Source: CAZIOH01 sp964540815 (GTDB lineage: Bacteria; Myxococcota_A; Polyangia; Fen-1088). From it: a DNA stretch of 64,000 bases. The notes below the pieces were generated by a model that was not told the DNA's origin, did no database searches, and saw only the letters and a program-made list of their open reading frames with translations. The position numbers and the translations under genes were made by a program. Each line of letters opens with the position of its first letter. The first letter of the stretch is position 1. Positions 26,428 through 35,934 of the stretch are shown here, piece after piece. The stretch spans positions 1 through 64,000 of the forward strand of contig CAZIOH010000024.1 of NCBI GenBank assembly GCA_964540815.1. The letters run 5' to 3'.

Positions 26428-28761
26428 ATGAAGACCCCACGTTTCAAATTCTTGTTCTCACTTGGCGCCGTCGGGTTGGCGGCCGTGCTGACCACGGCGG
26501 GCCTGTGCGGCCAGCGCGGCCCCGCCCCGGCCACGGTCGACGATCGAACCACCGAGGCCAACATCACCCGGTTCACGACCACCCTGCTCGAGCACTCGCA
26601 ATTCGCCCACCACCCGCTCGACCGGGAGCTGGCCGGCAAGTTCCTCGATCGTTATCTCGACGCCCTCGACGGGGGGCATTCACTGTTCCTTCAGTCCGAC
26701 GTGGACGAGTTCGCGGCCTATCGAAGCAGCCTGGCCCGGATCACCCGCGAGACCGGGGACACGACCGCCGCCCACAGCATCTTTGCCCGTTTCCTGCAGC
26801 GCCTCGAGCAGCGGGTCGACTTCGTGACCAGGACGCTCGCCTCGGCGAAGTTCGACTTCACCGGACACGACAGCTACTCCTTCGACCGGGAGCATGCGCC
26901 CTGGCCATCCGATGCCGCCGCGGCCCACGACCTGTGGTGGCGGCAGCTCCGGGCGGAGTACTTGCAAGAGAAGCTCGGGCAAGACAAGCCCGGGCAGGAC
27001 AAGCCCGGCCCGACCGCCGGCAAGAGCGACGGGGGTGACCCGCGCGCACCGAAGATCATCAAGACCCTGCGGCGTCGCCAGGAGCAACAGCTGCAGACCA
27101 TGAAGGGGCTCCACAGTGACGAGGTCCTCGAGCTCTACTTGAACGCGCTCGCGCACGTCTACGATCCGCACTCCGACTACCTCGGCCACGAACAGATGGA
27201 GAGCCTGTCCATCGCCATGAACCTGTCGCTGTTCGGGATCGGGGCCTCCCTCGACACCGAGGACGGCTACTGCACGATCCGCGAGCTCGTGCCAGGGGGG
27301 CCAGCGGCCCGCAGTGGCCTGCTCAAGCCGGGCGACCGCATCGTCGCCGTGGCCCAGCAGGGACAGGAGCCGGTCGACATCGTCAACATGCCGCTCTCCC
27401 GGTCGGTGGAGCTCATCCGCGGGCCGAAGGGCTCGACCGTGACCCTCACGATCCTGCCGGCCGGTGCCGCGGAGGGCGCGGTCCCCAGGAAGATCGCGCT
27501 CGTCCGCGACGAGATCAAGCTCGAGGATCAGCAGGCCAAGGCGCGGATCCTGGACCTCCCGCTCGACGCCCCCTCCGAAGGGCGTCCCTCGACCGACGGC
27601 CGGAGCGCGGCAGGCGCGGGCGCCAGCGCCAGCGCCCTCTTGCGCGTCGGGATCGTGGAGCTGCCATCGTTCTATGCCGACTTCGGAGGCGGAGGCGGCC
27701 CGATACACCGGAGCGCGACCGCGGATGTGGCGCGGCTCGTGGGCAAGCTCAAGCAGGAGCACGTGCGGGGCATCGTGCTCGACGTGCGAAGGAACGGTGG
27801 GGGCTCGCTGGAGGAGGCCATCAGCCTCACCGGGCTCTTCATCCGCAAGGGCCCGGTCGTGCAGACGCGGGACCCGGCCGGAGGCATCGAGCAGGGAAAC
27901 GACACCGACCCAGGCATCCTGTACGAGGGGCCCCTCGTGCTGCTGACCAGCCGCTTCAGCGCCTCGGCGTCGGAGATCCTGGCGGGGGCGCTTCAGGACT
28001 ATGGGCGCGCCGTCCTGGTGGGTGACTCGTCGACCTTCGGGAAGGGCACGGTCCAGAACGTGCTGCCGCTGGCCCGGGCCATGGATCAAAGCGGGCTCGG
28101 CCACGCCTACGATCCCGGCGCCCTCAAGGTCACGATCCGGAAGTTCTACCGTCCCGGCGGTGCCTCCACCCAGCTGCGCGGGGTGGCCTCCGACATCGTC
28201 TTGCCCTCCACCAGCGATTTCGCCGAGGTGAGCGAGTCCTCGCTGACCGATCCCCTGCCGTGGGATGCCGTCCCGGCGGGACACTACGAGAACTTCAACG
28301 AGGTGCAGCCCTTCCTGGCCGGCCTCAAGGAGCGCTCCCGGGCACGGGTCGCGGCCGACCAGGACTTCGATCTGCTGCGGGGGGAGATCGCTCGACTGCG
28401 CAAGAGCCTGGTGAGCAAGTCGGTGTCGTTGAACGAGGAGGAACGTCGGTTGGAGATGGCGCAGGCCAAGGCGCGGCTGTCCGAGCGCGATCGGGTGGCG
28501 CGATCGCTGAAGACCGCGCGGCCAACCACCTACGACATCACGGTGAGGAATGCCGTGCTCCCCGGGCTTCCGGCTCCCAGCGGCGCAGGGGGGGCCACCG
28601 CCGGCGGCGGTGGAGGCTCGAGCGCGAATGGTGAGGCCGACGGTCTCGAGAACGTCGGTCGGGGCGCGGGAGAAGACATCCTGCTGAAGGAGGCCGAGCA
28701 CATCCTCGCCGACTACGTCGGGCTCCTCGAACGCTCGCCGGCGCAACGTGCGATGAAATGA
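26428..28761 (+). CDS. prc: Tail-specific periplasmic protease (Prc/Tsp, S41)
   Basis: Carboxy-terminal processing serine protease of 777 aa. Signal sequence over residues 1-28, then the N-terminal Tsp helical region ('HHPLDRELAGKFLDRYLDALDGGHSLF'-type block, seen at about 50-85), a PDZ domain near 255-345 ('YCTIRELVPGGPAARSGLL'), and the S41 core. The Ser/Lys dyad is Ser513 ('FSASASE') and Lys539 ('TFGKGTVQ'), spaced as in E. coli Prc. The C-terminal 150 residues match the Tsp-specific extension, with an added Gly-rich patch near 715-730. It cleaves proteins with nonpolar C-termini in the periplasm, for example penicillin-binding-protein and hydrolase substrates. Stands alone downstream of the repeat block. 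Confidence 0.93.
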   Translation: MKTPRFKFLFSLGAVGLAAVLTTAGLCGQRGPAPATVDDRTTEANITRFTTTLLEHSQFAHHPLDRELAGKFLDRYLDALDGGHSLFLQSDVDEFAAYRSSLARITRETGDTTAAHSIFARFLQRLEQRVDFVTRTLASAKFDFTGHDSYSFDREHAPWPSDAAAAHDLWWRQLRAEYLQEKLGQDKPGQDKPGPTAGKSDGGDPRAPKIIKTLRRRQEQQLQTMKGLHSDEVLELYLNALAHVYDPHSDYLGHEQMESLSIAMNLSLFGIGASLDTEDGYCTIRELVPGGPAARSGLLKPGDRIVAVAQQGQEPVDIVNMPLSRSVELIRGPKGSTVTLTILPAGAAEGAVPRKIALVRDEIKLEDQQAKARILDLPLDAPSEGRPSTDGRSAAGAGASASALLRVGIVELPSFYADFGGGGGPIHRSATADVARLVGKLKQEHVRGIVLDVRRNGGGSLEEAISLTGLFIRKGPVVQTRDPAGGIEQGNDTDPGILYEGPLVLLTSRFSASASEILAGALQDYGRAVLVGDSSTFGKGTVQNVLPLARAMDQSGLGHAYDPGALKVTIRKFYRPGGASTQLRGVASDIVLPSTSDFAEVSESSLTDPLPWDAVPAGHYENFNEVQPFLAGLKERSRARVAADQDFDLLRGEIARLRKSLVSKSVSLNEEERRLEMAQAKARLSERDRVARSLKTARPTTYDITVRNAVLPGLPAPSGAGGATAGGGGGSSANGEADGLENVGRGAGEDILLKEAEHILADYVGLLERSPAQRAMK

Positions 28762-28806
28762 CCGACCCGAGGCCCGCTTGAAGCGGCCGCGTCCGAGCCC
28801 CCCGGC

Positions 28807-29691
28807 TCACCCCACCGCGACCGGGATGACCGGCCTGGCGTCTCGGTCGCGTTCGTAGCGGCGCAGGACCCATTGGCCTCCAGGCCGCGCCCGCAGCCGC
28901 GCCCGCATCTCGAGGATGCCGGGGGTCAGGCGGTCCGAGTCCCCCCAGGGAGAGTTGGTCGGACCGACCATGGGAGCCAGCAACGCGGCCGCCGTGATGT
29001 CCGCCAGGGTGAGCGACTCGCCCACCAGGTAGCGTTCGGGATCGTGCTCGGTGACGTTCTCCAGCCGCTCGATGCCATCGAGCGTCGTCCGCTCCGCCGA
29101 ATCCATCGACGCCTCGTCCGGAGAGAAGGCCGCGGCGAGCCTGCGTTCGAACAGCGGCCGCGCCAGGCGAGCCAGCCAGCGCGTCCTGCGATCGTAGGCC
29201 GCGAAGAAGAAGCGGGTCGCCATGCCACGACGTCGAAGCAGCTGGCCGTAGCACCAGTGGCGGACCGCCGGCCCGACCGAGATGTCGAAGTAGTTCTCGA
29301 GCGCCAGGACCAGGGACCGCAGTCCATCGTCGTCTGGGAGCAAGCGGGGGCCCGCGTAGGTGTGCTCGAGGTACATCGCGATCGCGCTCGAATCCTGGAT
29401 CGTCATGCTTCGATCCATCAACAAGGGTACCGACGACTCGGCGGCCAGCCCACGGTTGATCTTGTGGTGCCGCCCAGGGAGGAGATTGCGGGTGGTGTAG
29501 TCGAGGCCCTTGATGTCCAGGGTCCAGCGGGTCTTCTCGCAATACGGGGACATCGGGAACTGGTGCAAGACCCGGTGAGCCTGCAAGGCGCCACCTGCCC
29601 CCGCGGGCAAACGTTGCAACGGTCTCGGCGTCGCTTCCCTCATCGAGCTGTCTTCGAACCCACGAGCTGCCTGTACCATACCTCGGATCAT
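28807..29691 (-). CDS. Glutathione S-transferase family protein
   Basis: Cytoplasmic GST-fold protein of 294 aa. The thioredoxin-like domain begins near residue 40 with 'FPMSPYCEKTRWTLDIKGLDY', in which the SPYC is the usual active-site loop position, and includes 'VPLLMDRSMTIQDSSAI', where the Pro and DSSAI contact glutathione. Residues about 120-290 are the all-helical domain, with 'YLVGESLTLADITAAALLAP' as the N-capping motif. The first 38 residues precede the fold, so the true start may be an internal ATG (29679 or 29643). Substrate unknown. Downstream of the glycoside hydrolase gene on the same strand, 60 nt away. Confidence 0.82.
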   Translation of the reverse strand: MIRGMVQAARGFEDSSMREATPRPLQRLPAGAGGALQAHRVLHQFPMSPYCEKTRWTLDIKGLDYTTRNLLPGRHHKINRGLAAESSVPLLMDRSMTIQDSSAIAMYLEHTYAGPRLLPDDDGLRSLVLALENYFDISVGPAVRHWCYGQLLRRRGMATRFFFAAYDRRTRWLARLARPLFERRLAAAFSPDEASMDSAERTTLDGIERLENVTEHDPERYLVGESLTLADITAAALLAPMVGPTNSPWGDSDRLTPGILEMRARLRARPGGQWVLRRYERDRDARPVIPVAVG

Positions 29692-29751
29692 TCTGTCAGG
29701 GTCGCGCCGCCAGGTCGCGCCGTCAGGTCGCGACCGCGGGCGGGACCGCGG

Positions 29752-31764
29752 TCATCGCTTGGGGAACGCCACCACCACCACGGAGTAGGGGGGCACCGCC
29801 ACCTGCGCCGAGGCCCCGCTGGCGGCCGCGAAGATCGGGGCGCTCGCGACGGTCCCGTCCATGTCGGACATGACCGGGGTGTAGGCGGTGCGCGTCCCCA
29901 CGCAGCCGAGGGCGCCGCCCGTCACGTTGATGGTGACCGCCGCGGTCACCGTTGGACTGGTGTTCGTGAGCATGACGCTGAGGCTCCCGTCCGCGTGCTT
30001 CGAGGCGTGGGGTTGCAGCGAGGTGGCCGCGGCGCCGGTGATGGTCGCCGGGATCAGGGCATCGCCCACCGCGGCCAGCGCGTGGGCCATCTGCGCGCCG
30101 TGATAGCCCCAGGAGGGCGTATCGTCCCCACCGAGATAGGTCGCGCTGTGGAGCTCGAGCCAGTGCACGGACAGGGCGCCTTGCTCCATGAAATTGGCGT
30201 AGGCATCGGCCGCGAAGATCCCGGGGAGCTGGGTGTGGGTGACCGCCGTGCCGCTCGGCGGGGAGAGCGCCGATTTGAGATCGCCGTCGTTGTTGGTGTT
30301 CGGCCCCCACTCCGTCACGGCCAGCGGCATGGTCGCGCCCTTGGCCCCGCACCCGTTGGTCGAGGTGGTGAGGGCGGTCCGCAGATCCTTGAACATCATC
30401 GGGATGTCCGAGTGCGGAGAGGTCAGCAGGTTCGCCAGCGTCGAGCCCGCGTACCAGTGGTTGACCACGAAATCAATCGAGGCGCAGGCCTGGGGCAACA
30501 TGCTGCGATTCCAGTCGGCGTACTCGCTGTAGGGCCAGTGCACGATGCCCCCGACCTTGATGGTGGGATCCACCGCCTTCATCGCGGTCGCGAAGGCCTT
30601 GACGACCGTTCCATACGCCGCCGGGGAGAGGGCCGGGTTGTTCTGCCGGTTGGAGCACGCGGTCAGGGGCGCGAGCGAGGGATAGGGCAGATGCATGTCC
30701 GGCTCCCAGCCGCATCCACCGTAGTAGTACCCATTTCCGTACAGCTCGTTTCCCACCTCCCAGTTCTTGATCCCCACCGGGGCCGGGTGCGAGATGCGCA
30801 GGAAGTTCTGGGTGTCGTCGACGGCCAGCGGATCGGCGGCGCGCAGGCTGGCCCAGTAGCCGACGGTCTTCCAGTCCTTGCCGCCGGCATCGGCCCCGAT
30901 CGAGGTGGTATCGGTGGGCAGGCCGTTGGCGTAGGCGACCCAGGCCGCCGCCGCCTGAGGCGTTCCAGGCCCGGTGGCATCGGAGTTCATGCCGTAGTTG
31001 ACGGTGATCATCGCGTTCGCGCCGACGTTCTTGAGCAGCGAGACGAAGTGACCAAAATCGGCGTCGGGCGCGACGTAGATGGTGTTGTTGTCCGAGTTGG
31101 ACGTCGGGACGAACGTGGCGGTGTGGGTCTCCCAGTGATAGCTGTCCGCGTAGGAGCCCCCGGGATAGCGGAGCGAGGTCACACCCACGGCCTTGAGGAG
31201 ATCGGGGGTGGTGGGAAGCTGCATGCTCGAGTCGTAGACGGCCGTGTGGATGCCCATCAGGTCCGGACCCACGGTCGCCATGGGGGTCGCGGAGCCATCG
31301 ATGGTGACGGTGGCCGCCGTGCCCGTCACGGGCAGCGGAGCCTGACACGCGACGGTCGCTCCCCCGGTCGACGTCGTCCCTGTCCCCGCGGCGCCTCCGA
31401 CCGCGGAGGCGCCGCCGGCTCCGGGTCCTCCGAGCCCGCCCGCGGCACCACCGCTGCCCACGGCGGGTGCACCGCCACTCGAGCTGGTGGCTCCAGCCTG
31501 GCCAGACGGAGAGGAGCCTCCGGCGCCGGTCCCCCCGGACGAGGCGACAGGGGCGCCGGCGGAGCCCGTCGTCGTCGCCCCACCGCTCCCCGGCACGCCC
31601 CCGCTGGAGACGGCGCCGCCCGAGCCCGCGGGGACTCCGGTCGCTCCTCCGGTTCCAGCCGCTCCGCGCCCTCCCGTCCCGGTGGCGGTCTTCGGTGCGG
31701 GGCTCTGGGAGCAGCCAGCGCCGATCAGCAGCGACAGCGCGGTGGCAATCACGATTCGATTCAT
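29752..31764 (-). CDS. Secreted lipoprotein glycoside hydrolase (arabinofuranosidase-like, clan A)
   Basis: Predicted exported polysaccharide-degrading enzyme of 670 aa. Start at 31764 gives a lipobox (LLIGAGC, Cys18) and has AGAGGA 9 nt upstream. A Gly/Ser/Thr-rich linker (about 25-145) leads to a TIM barrel. 'VTSLRYPGGSYADSYHW' resembles the first strand of GH51/GH39-type enzymes, 'NWEVGNELYGNGYY' supplies the Asn-Glu acid/base pair, and 'LAVTEWGPN' the nucleophile Glu, with 'VNHWYAG' between. A beta-sandwich ends the protein. The fold and retaining mechanism are well supported; the sugar specificity is not. Surface-attached hydrolases suit a saprophytic or predatory life style. Confidence 0.8.
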   Translation of the reverse strand: MNRIVIATALSLLIGAGCSQSPAPKTATGTGGRGAAGTGGATGVPAGSGGAVSSGGVPGSGGATTTGSAGAPVASSGGTGAGGSSPSGQAGATSSSGGAPAVGSGGAAGGLGGPGAGGASAVGGAAGTGTTSTGGATVACQAPLPVTGTAATVTIDGSATPMATVGPDLMGIHTAVYDSSMQLPTTPDLLKAVGVTSLRYPGGSYADSYHWETHTATFVPTSNSDNNTIYVAPDADFGHFVSLLKNVGANAMITVNYGMNSDATGPGTPQAAAAWVAYANGLPTDTTSIGADAGGKDWKTVGYWASLRAADPLAVDDTQNFLRISHPAPVGIKNWEVGNELYGNGYYYGGCGWEPDMHLPYPSLAPLTACSNRQNNPALSPAAYGTVVKAFATAMKAVDPTIKVGGIVHWPYSEYADWNRSMLPQACASIDFVVNHWYAGSTLANLLTSPHSDIPMMFKDLRTALTTSTNGCGAKGATMPLAVTEWGPNTNNDGDLKSALSPPSGTAVTHTQLPGIFAADAYANFMEQGALSVHWLELHSATYLGGDDTPSWGYHGAQMAHALAAVGDALIPATITGAAATSLQPHASKHADGSLSVMLTNTSPTVTAAVTINVTGGALGCVGTRTAYTPVMSDMDGTVASAPIFAAASGASAQVAVPPYSVVVVAFPKR

Positions 31765-32082
31765 GTGGGTGTGTCCTCTTCGTCCTTCAGGCCGTTGGGG
31801 CAGGGGCGCGGTCGGCGGTAGGTTGCCCGACAATCGTTCTTGCCTCCACATCGACCCTGAAGATCGCTCCTTTCCGCGTCCGCGCACGTCGGGGCGCACG
31901 TCGCCCCGATCCCGGTAGGGCTTCGGGGGCCGCCAGACGCCGACCGCCTCCGTCCACCGGCGAAGTTGGCAGCGGAACGAAGTAGGTCATAATCTCGCCA
32001 CTCCTTCCCGGACGGTGACCGTGTTGAAATTGCTTGGGATTCGCATTCTGATCTCGACCACCCGGCGCCCGGCACGGCGGTC
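31765..32082. other. Divergent intergenic region
   Basis: 318 nt between the glycoside hydrolase and YoaK-like genes. It contains the plus-strand promoter candidate described separately at 31966-31993 and the hydrolase Shine-Dalgarno. I see no RNA gene or other coding sequence. Confidence 0.5.
31966..31993 (+). promoter_or_regulatory. Candidate sigma-70 promoter for the YoaK-like gene
   Basis: TTGGCA (31966-31971, five of six to TTGACA) and CATAAT (31988-31993, five of six to TATAAT) are separated by 16 nt. Transcription would start near 32000, leaving a leader of about 83 nt before the ATG at 32083. Confidence 0.5.
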
Positions 32083-32772
32083 ATGCTGAGCCGGGGAATC
32101 CCCGCGTGGGTCCTGGTGGGCGGAGCGACGCTGACCTGCTCCGCCGGCTGTATCAACGCGGTCGGGTTCCTCGGGATCCACCACCAGGCGTTGAGCCACA
32201 TGTCCGGCACCGCGACGGCGTTCAGCACCGACCTCGGAGAGGGACGGGGAGAGCTGGCCGTGCACGCGGCGTTCGTCCTGATGTCGTTCTTTCTCGGCTC
32301 GACGCTGAGCGGGGTGATCATTCGCCAGAGTGTCCTGCAGATGGGCAGACGCTACGGGGTGGCCTTGACGTGCGAGTCGATCCTGCTCTTCGCGGCGGCC
32401 CATTTCCTGCGGTCGGGCAGCAACAACGGCGACTACCTGGCGGCGGCGGCCTGCGGGTTGCAAAATGCCCTCGCGACGACCTACAGCGGCGCGATTGTCC
32501 GGACGACCCACATCACGGGCCTCGTCACCGATCTCGGTATCGCCGCCGGGCTGGCGCTGCGCCGGGAGGTCGTGGATCACCGACGGGTCATCCTGCACCT
32601 CACGCTGGTCGCTGGCTTCGTGTGTGGCGGCATCCTCGGGGCGCTCGGGTTTCGGGTGCTGGGCGTGGACACGTTGTTCTTTCCCGCCAGCGTCATCGGC
32701 GTCGTGGGAATCGGCTACTCGGTCAGCCGGCAATTTTCTCGCAAACGCGCGGCCACCAGCCACGCCGGCTGA
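32083..32772 (+). CDS. YoaK/DUF1275 family membrane protein
   Basis: Inner-membrane protein of 229 aa with six predicted transmembrane segments. 'AGCINAVGFLGI', 'LSHMSGTATAFSTDL' and 'CGLQNALATTYSGAIVRTTHITGLVTDLG' (in pieces along residues 20-155) are the hallmark of the DUF1275/YoaK family, whose molecular function is not established. The last 15 residues are basic and cytoplasmic. It has its own candidate promoter; the next gene starts 146 nt downstream. Confidence 0.88.
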   Translation: MLSRGIPAWVLVGGATLTCSAGCINAVGFLGIHHQALSHMSGTATAFSTDLGEGRGELAVHAAFVLMSFFLGSTLSGVIIRQSVLQMGRRYGVALTCESILLFAAAHFLRSGSNNGDYLAAAACGLQNALATTYSGAIVRTTHITGLVTDLGIAAGLALRREVVDHRRVILHLTLVAGFVCGGILGALGFRVLGVDTLFFPASVIGVVGIGYSVSRQFSRKRAATSHAG

Positions 32773-32917
32773 CTCCCTTCGACGGGCCTTCCGACTCCGC
32801 TTCCGAGTCCCTTGGGCGCGGGTGCAGGACACCTCGGGTGGGCCGCCGGCCCGGGGAGCGGCGGAATTCGGAACTTCGGCATCGGCTCCGGCGATTTCGC
32901 GCTATAAACCGGCCCGA

Positions 32918-34813
32918 ATGCAGGTCCGGACGGCAGTGGCTCGTGACGTAAAACCTGACGGCGCGTGGGCGCCGCGATTCGCCTTGGCGACTGCGGTGGC
33001 GACCTATGCCCTGATCCTGATCGGGGGGCTGGTCCATGGAACCGGCTCCAGCCTGGCGTGCCCCGACTGGCCGACCTGTTACGGGACCATGTTGCCGAAG
33101 ATGGAGGGGGGGGTGGCGATCGAGCACAGCCACCGACTGGCGGCCGGAGCGGTCACCATCCTGACCCTGGTGCAGGCCCTGGTCTTTCAGCGCGCTCGCG
33201 CGCCTGGGCTTCGCCCGCTTCGGCGGGTGGCCTGGCTGGCGGTCGGGTTGGTGGTCGTCCAGGCGCTCCTTGGAGGCATCACGGTCAAGCTCCGCCTGCC
33301 GACCCTGGTATCGACCTTGCACACCGCGACCTCGCTGCTCTTCTTCATGACGGTGCTCTACCTGGCCGTCCGCTCTCGGTCCGCGGCGCCCGCGCCCATC
33401 CGGCGGGAGCCCGGCGCGACCGGCGAGACGATCGCCGCGGGTGCGGCGACACCTCGAATCCCGGTGGAATCGCCGGCGGTCTCGCTGGCCCTGGTGGCGG
33501 CGGTCGTCACCTATTTCCAGATGGTCCTCGGAGGACTGGTCAGGCACTCGGGGGCGGCGCTGGCCTGCCTCGATGTGCCGCTGTGTCGTGGTTCGTTGTG
33601 GCCGAGCGCGGCCCACCCGACGGTGCTGGTCCAGGCCCTCCACCGGCTGGGCGCGCTGGCCGTCGCCGTGGCGGTCTGTCTGTCGGCCATCGCCAACCTG
33701 CGGGTGTCGCGCGGGCGTCCGGCCCGGGCGGCGCTCGCGGTCGCCGGTCCCCTCCTGGTGGGGCTGCAGATCTGGCTCGGCCTCCACGCCGTGACGTCCT
33801 TCCTGGATCTGGCGACCGTGGAAGCCCACCTGGCCGTCGCGACCGCGCTCCTCGCGTGCCAGATCGGGCTCGGACTCTGGCGCCCAGATCCCTCGGAGAT
33901 CGCCGCCGAGGGCGGCGTGGAGCAGGTCGGAGCGCAGCGGCCGGCCTCGTGGGGCGGAGCCCTGCGGGATCTCGTCGCGCTGGCCAAGCCGCGGATCACC
34001 GGCCTCGTGATCGCGACCTTCAGCGGAGGGATGTGGCTCGCGCCCGGTCACCTGCCGGCCTGGCGCGCGGTCATGACGTTGATCGGGACGGCCCTGATCG
34101 TCGGGGCCGCGAATGCGCTCAACATGTTCATGGAGCGTGACGTCGACGGGTTGATGGAGCGCACCCGGAGCCGCCCGCTGCCCGAGGGGCGTCTCACCCC
34201 CTCGGCGGCGCTGGTCTTCGGGACCGCGCTGGCGTGTGCCGCCCTCCCGCCGTTGCTGCTCGCCGGCAATGCCCTGACCGGGGTCCTCGGCGGGCTGGCC
34301 TTCTTCGCCTACGTGGCGATCTACACGCCCATGAAGCGAACGACGCCCGCCGCGCTGTTCGTCGGAGCGGTCCCGGGTGCCCTGCCCCCCCTCATGGGGT
34401 GGACCTCGGTGACCGGGCACCTCGATGCGGGAGCCCTCGCGCTCTTCGGAGTCCTCTTTCTCTGGCAGATCCCACACTTCCTGGCCATCGCCCTCTACCG
34501 CGCGGAGGACTATGGCCGCGCCGGCTTCGAGATCCTGCCGCTGACGGCCGGCGAGAACACCACGCGCGTCGTCATCAGCGTGTTCTCGATGGCCCTCCTC
34601 GTGACGTCGCTCTCGCTGGCCCCGCTCCACGTGGCGGGCGGGCTCTACACGGGGGCGGCCTCGGTCCTCGGGGTGCTGTTTCTCGGGTGGGGGCTGGTGG
34701 GGATTGGCCGGGCGGCCAGCCGGGTCTGGGCGCGCTCGCTGTTCTTCGCCTCGCTGGTCTATCTCACCCTGCTCTTCGCCGCCCTGATCGTGGACCGGGC
34801 GGTCGCATCTTGA
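32918..34813 (+). CDS. ctaA-ctaB: Fusion of haem A synthase CtaA and protohaem IX farnesyltransferase CtaB
   Basis: Integral membrane protein of 631 aa joining two successive enzymes of haem A synthesis, in inverted reaction order. Residues 1-320 are CtaA/COX15: 'GTGSSLACPDWPTC', 'IEHSHRLAAG', 'STLHTATS', 'QALHRLGAL' and 'EAHLAVA' contain the haem-ligating histidines and the extracellular cysteine pair. Residues about 345-631 are CtaB/COX10, a UbiA-type transferase, with Asn402, Asp408, Asp410 in 'NMFMERDVDGLMERT', 'YVAIYTPMKRTT' and 'LFLWQIPHFLAIAL'. CtaB makes haem O from haem B and CtaA oxidises it to haem A for aa3-type oxidase. The ATG at 32918 is the first that starts a membrane segment. 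Its stop overlaps the TTG of the ABC ATPase. Confidence 0.93.
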   Translation: MQVRTAVARDVKPDGAWAPRFALATAVATYALILIGGLVHGTGSSLACPDWPTCYGTMLPKMEGGVAIEHSHRLAAGAVTILTLVQALVFQRARAPGLRPLRRVAWLAVGLVVVQALLGGITVKLRLPTLVSTLHTATSLLFFMTVLYLAVRSRSAAPAPIRREPGATGETIAAGAATPRIPVESPAVSLALVAAVVTYFQMVLGGLVRHSGAALACLDVPLCRGSLWPSAAHPTVLVQALHRLGALAVAVAVCLSAIANLRVSRGRPARAALAVAGPLLVGLQIWLGLHAVTSFLDLATVEAHLAVATALLACQIGLGLWRPDPSEIAAEGGVEQVGAQRPASWGGALRDLVALAKPRITGLVIATFSGGMWLAPGHLPAWRAVMTLIGTALIVGAANALNMFMERDVDGLMERTRSRPLPEGRLTPSAALVFGTALACAALPPLLLAGNALTGVLGGLAFFAYVAIYTPMKRTTPAALFVGAVPGALPPLMGWTSVTGHLDAGALALFGVLFLWQIPHFLAIALYRAEDYGRAGFEILPLTAGENTTRVVISVFSMALLVTSLSLAPLHVAGGLYTGAASVLGVLFLGWGLVGIGRAASRVWARSLFFASLVYLTLLFAALIVDRAVAS

Positions 34814-35934
34814 GCCTGAGCGGGCCTGGGCCGCAGGCGCCGTGGCCCGCGCCGGTGAGACCGGACACCGCTGGCGGCCTCGACGACGGCCTCGCGGTCA
34901 CCGGCCTGCGGAAGACCTTCGGACGAAGCATCGGACGAAGCACCGGGAGACGAGTCGCTCTCGACAATCTCACCCTCGATGTCCAGCGCGGTGAAATCTT
35001 CGGGCTCCTCGGACCGAATGGCGCCGGAAAGACCACCGCCTTCCGGCTCCTCGCGGGGCTGCTCCCGGCCGACGGGGGCACGGTCTTCTTCGACGGGGTG
35101 AAGGTGGATCCGACCCTCCCCGCCTTCCGGCGCCAGCTCGGGGTGGTCTTTCAGGAGCCGAGCCTCGACCTCAAGCTGACCGGGCGGGAAAACCTGGCCC
35201 TCGGTGCCGCCCTCTTTGGTCTGTCGCGGGCGACGTCACGGGCGCGCATCGCCGACGCCCTCGCGCTCATGGAGCTCGGCCCCCGCGCGGACGAGGCGGT
35301 CCAGACCTACTCGGGCGGGATGCGGCGGCGCCTGGAGATTGCCCGGGTGCTGCTGCACGAGCCGGCGCTGTTGCTGCTCGACGAGCCCGGACGGGGGGTC
35401 GATCCCGAGGCCCTGCGCCGGATCTGGACCGAGATCGAACGCCTCACCGTCGAGCGCGGCCTGTCCGTCCTCCTCACGACCCACCAGGCCGAGGAGGCCG
35501 AACACTGCCGACGTGTCGCTCTGCTCGACGCCGGTCGCGTGCTGGTGACGGGCACCCCCGACGCGCTGAGAGCCATGGTGGCCGGGGACGTGATCCGCGT
35601 CGAGGGGGAGCGGCCGGAGGAGATCCTGGCCACCATCCTGGCCACCTTCCGGGCCACCTTGGAGGCAAACTTCGGCGGGGCAGACTGCGGGGCGCATCGC
35701 TCGGAGCCGAGAGCCTCGGGCGCCGCGGGTCCACGGGTCCTCGACGGGCAGGTGTGGCTCGAAGCCCCACGCGGGCACGAGCTGATTCCGCGCATCGTCG
35801 AGCTGTTTCCCCCTGGCCGGCTGCGCGCCGTGTCCATGGCCCGGCCCACCCTGGCCGACGTGTTTGCCAAGCTCACCGGGCGTGCCTTCGTGGATAGCTC
35901 CGTGGACAGCTCCGTGGGGGCTCGACCCGCGTGA
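34810..35934 (+). CDS. ABC-2 transporter ATP-binding protein
   Basis: Cytoplasmic ATPase subunit of 374 aa. Walker A 'GPNGAGKTT' (about 67-75), signature 'YSGGMRRRLEIAR' (about 168), Walker B 'LLLLDEPGRGVDP' and the switch His in 'LLTTHQAEEAE' are intact. This is the DrrA/CcmA-like subfamily that pairs with a single ABC-2 permease. The C-terminal ~100 residues form the regulatory tail found in such exporters, here with a Ser/Ala insert. The TTG start overlaps the CtaAB stop by 4 nt, and the stop overlaps the permease GTG, giving tight coupling of all three. The cargo is unknown; the link to CtaAB suggests envelope or haem-oxidase biogenesis. Confidence 0.9.
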   Translation: MSLSGPGPQAPWPAPVRPDTAGGLDDGLAVTGLRKTFGRSIGRSTGRRVALDNLTLDVQRGEIFGLLGPNGAGKTTAFRLLAGLLPADGGTVFFDGVKVDPTLPAFRRQLGVVFQEPSLDLKLTGRENLALGAALFGLSRATSRARIADALALMELGPRADEAVQTYSGGMRRRLEIARVLLHEPALLLLDEPGRGVDPEALRRIWTEIERLTVERGLSVLLTTHQAEEAEHCRRVALLDAGRVLVTGTPDALRAMVAGDVIRVEGERPEEILATILATFRATLEANFGGADCGAHRSEPRASGAAGPRVLDGQVWLEAPRGHELIPRIVELFPPGRLRAVSMARPTLADVFAKLTGRAFVDSSVDSSVGARPA

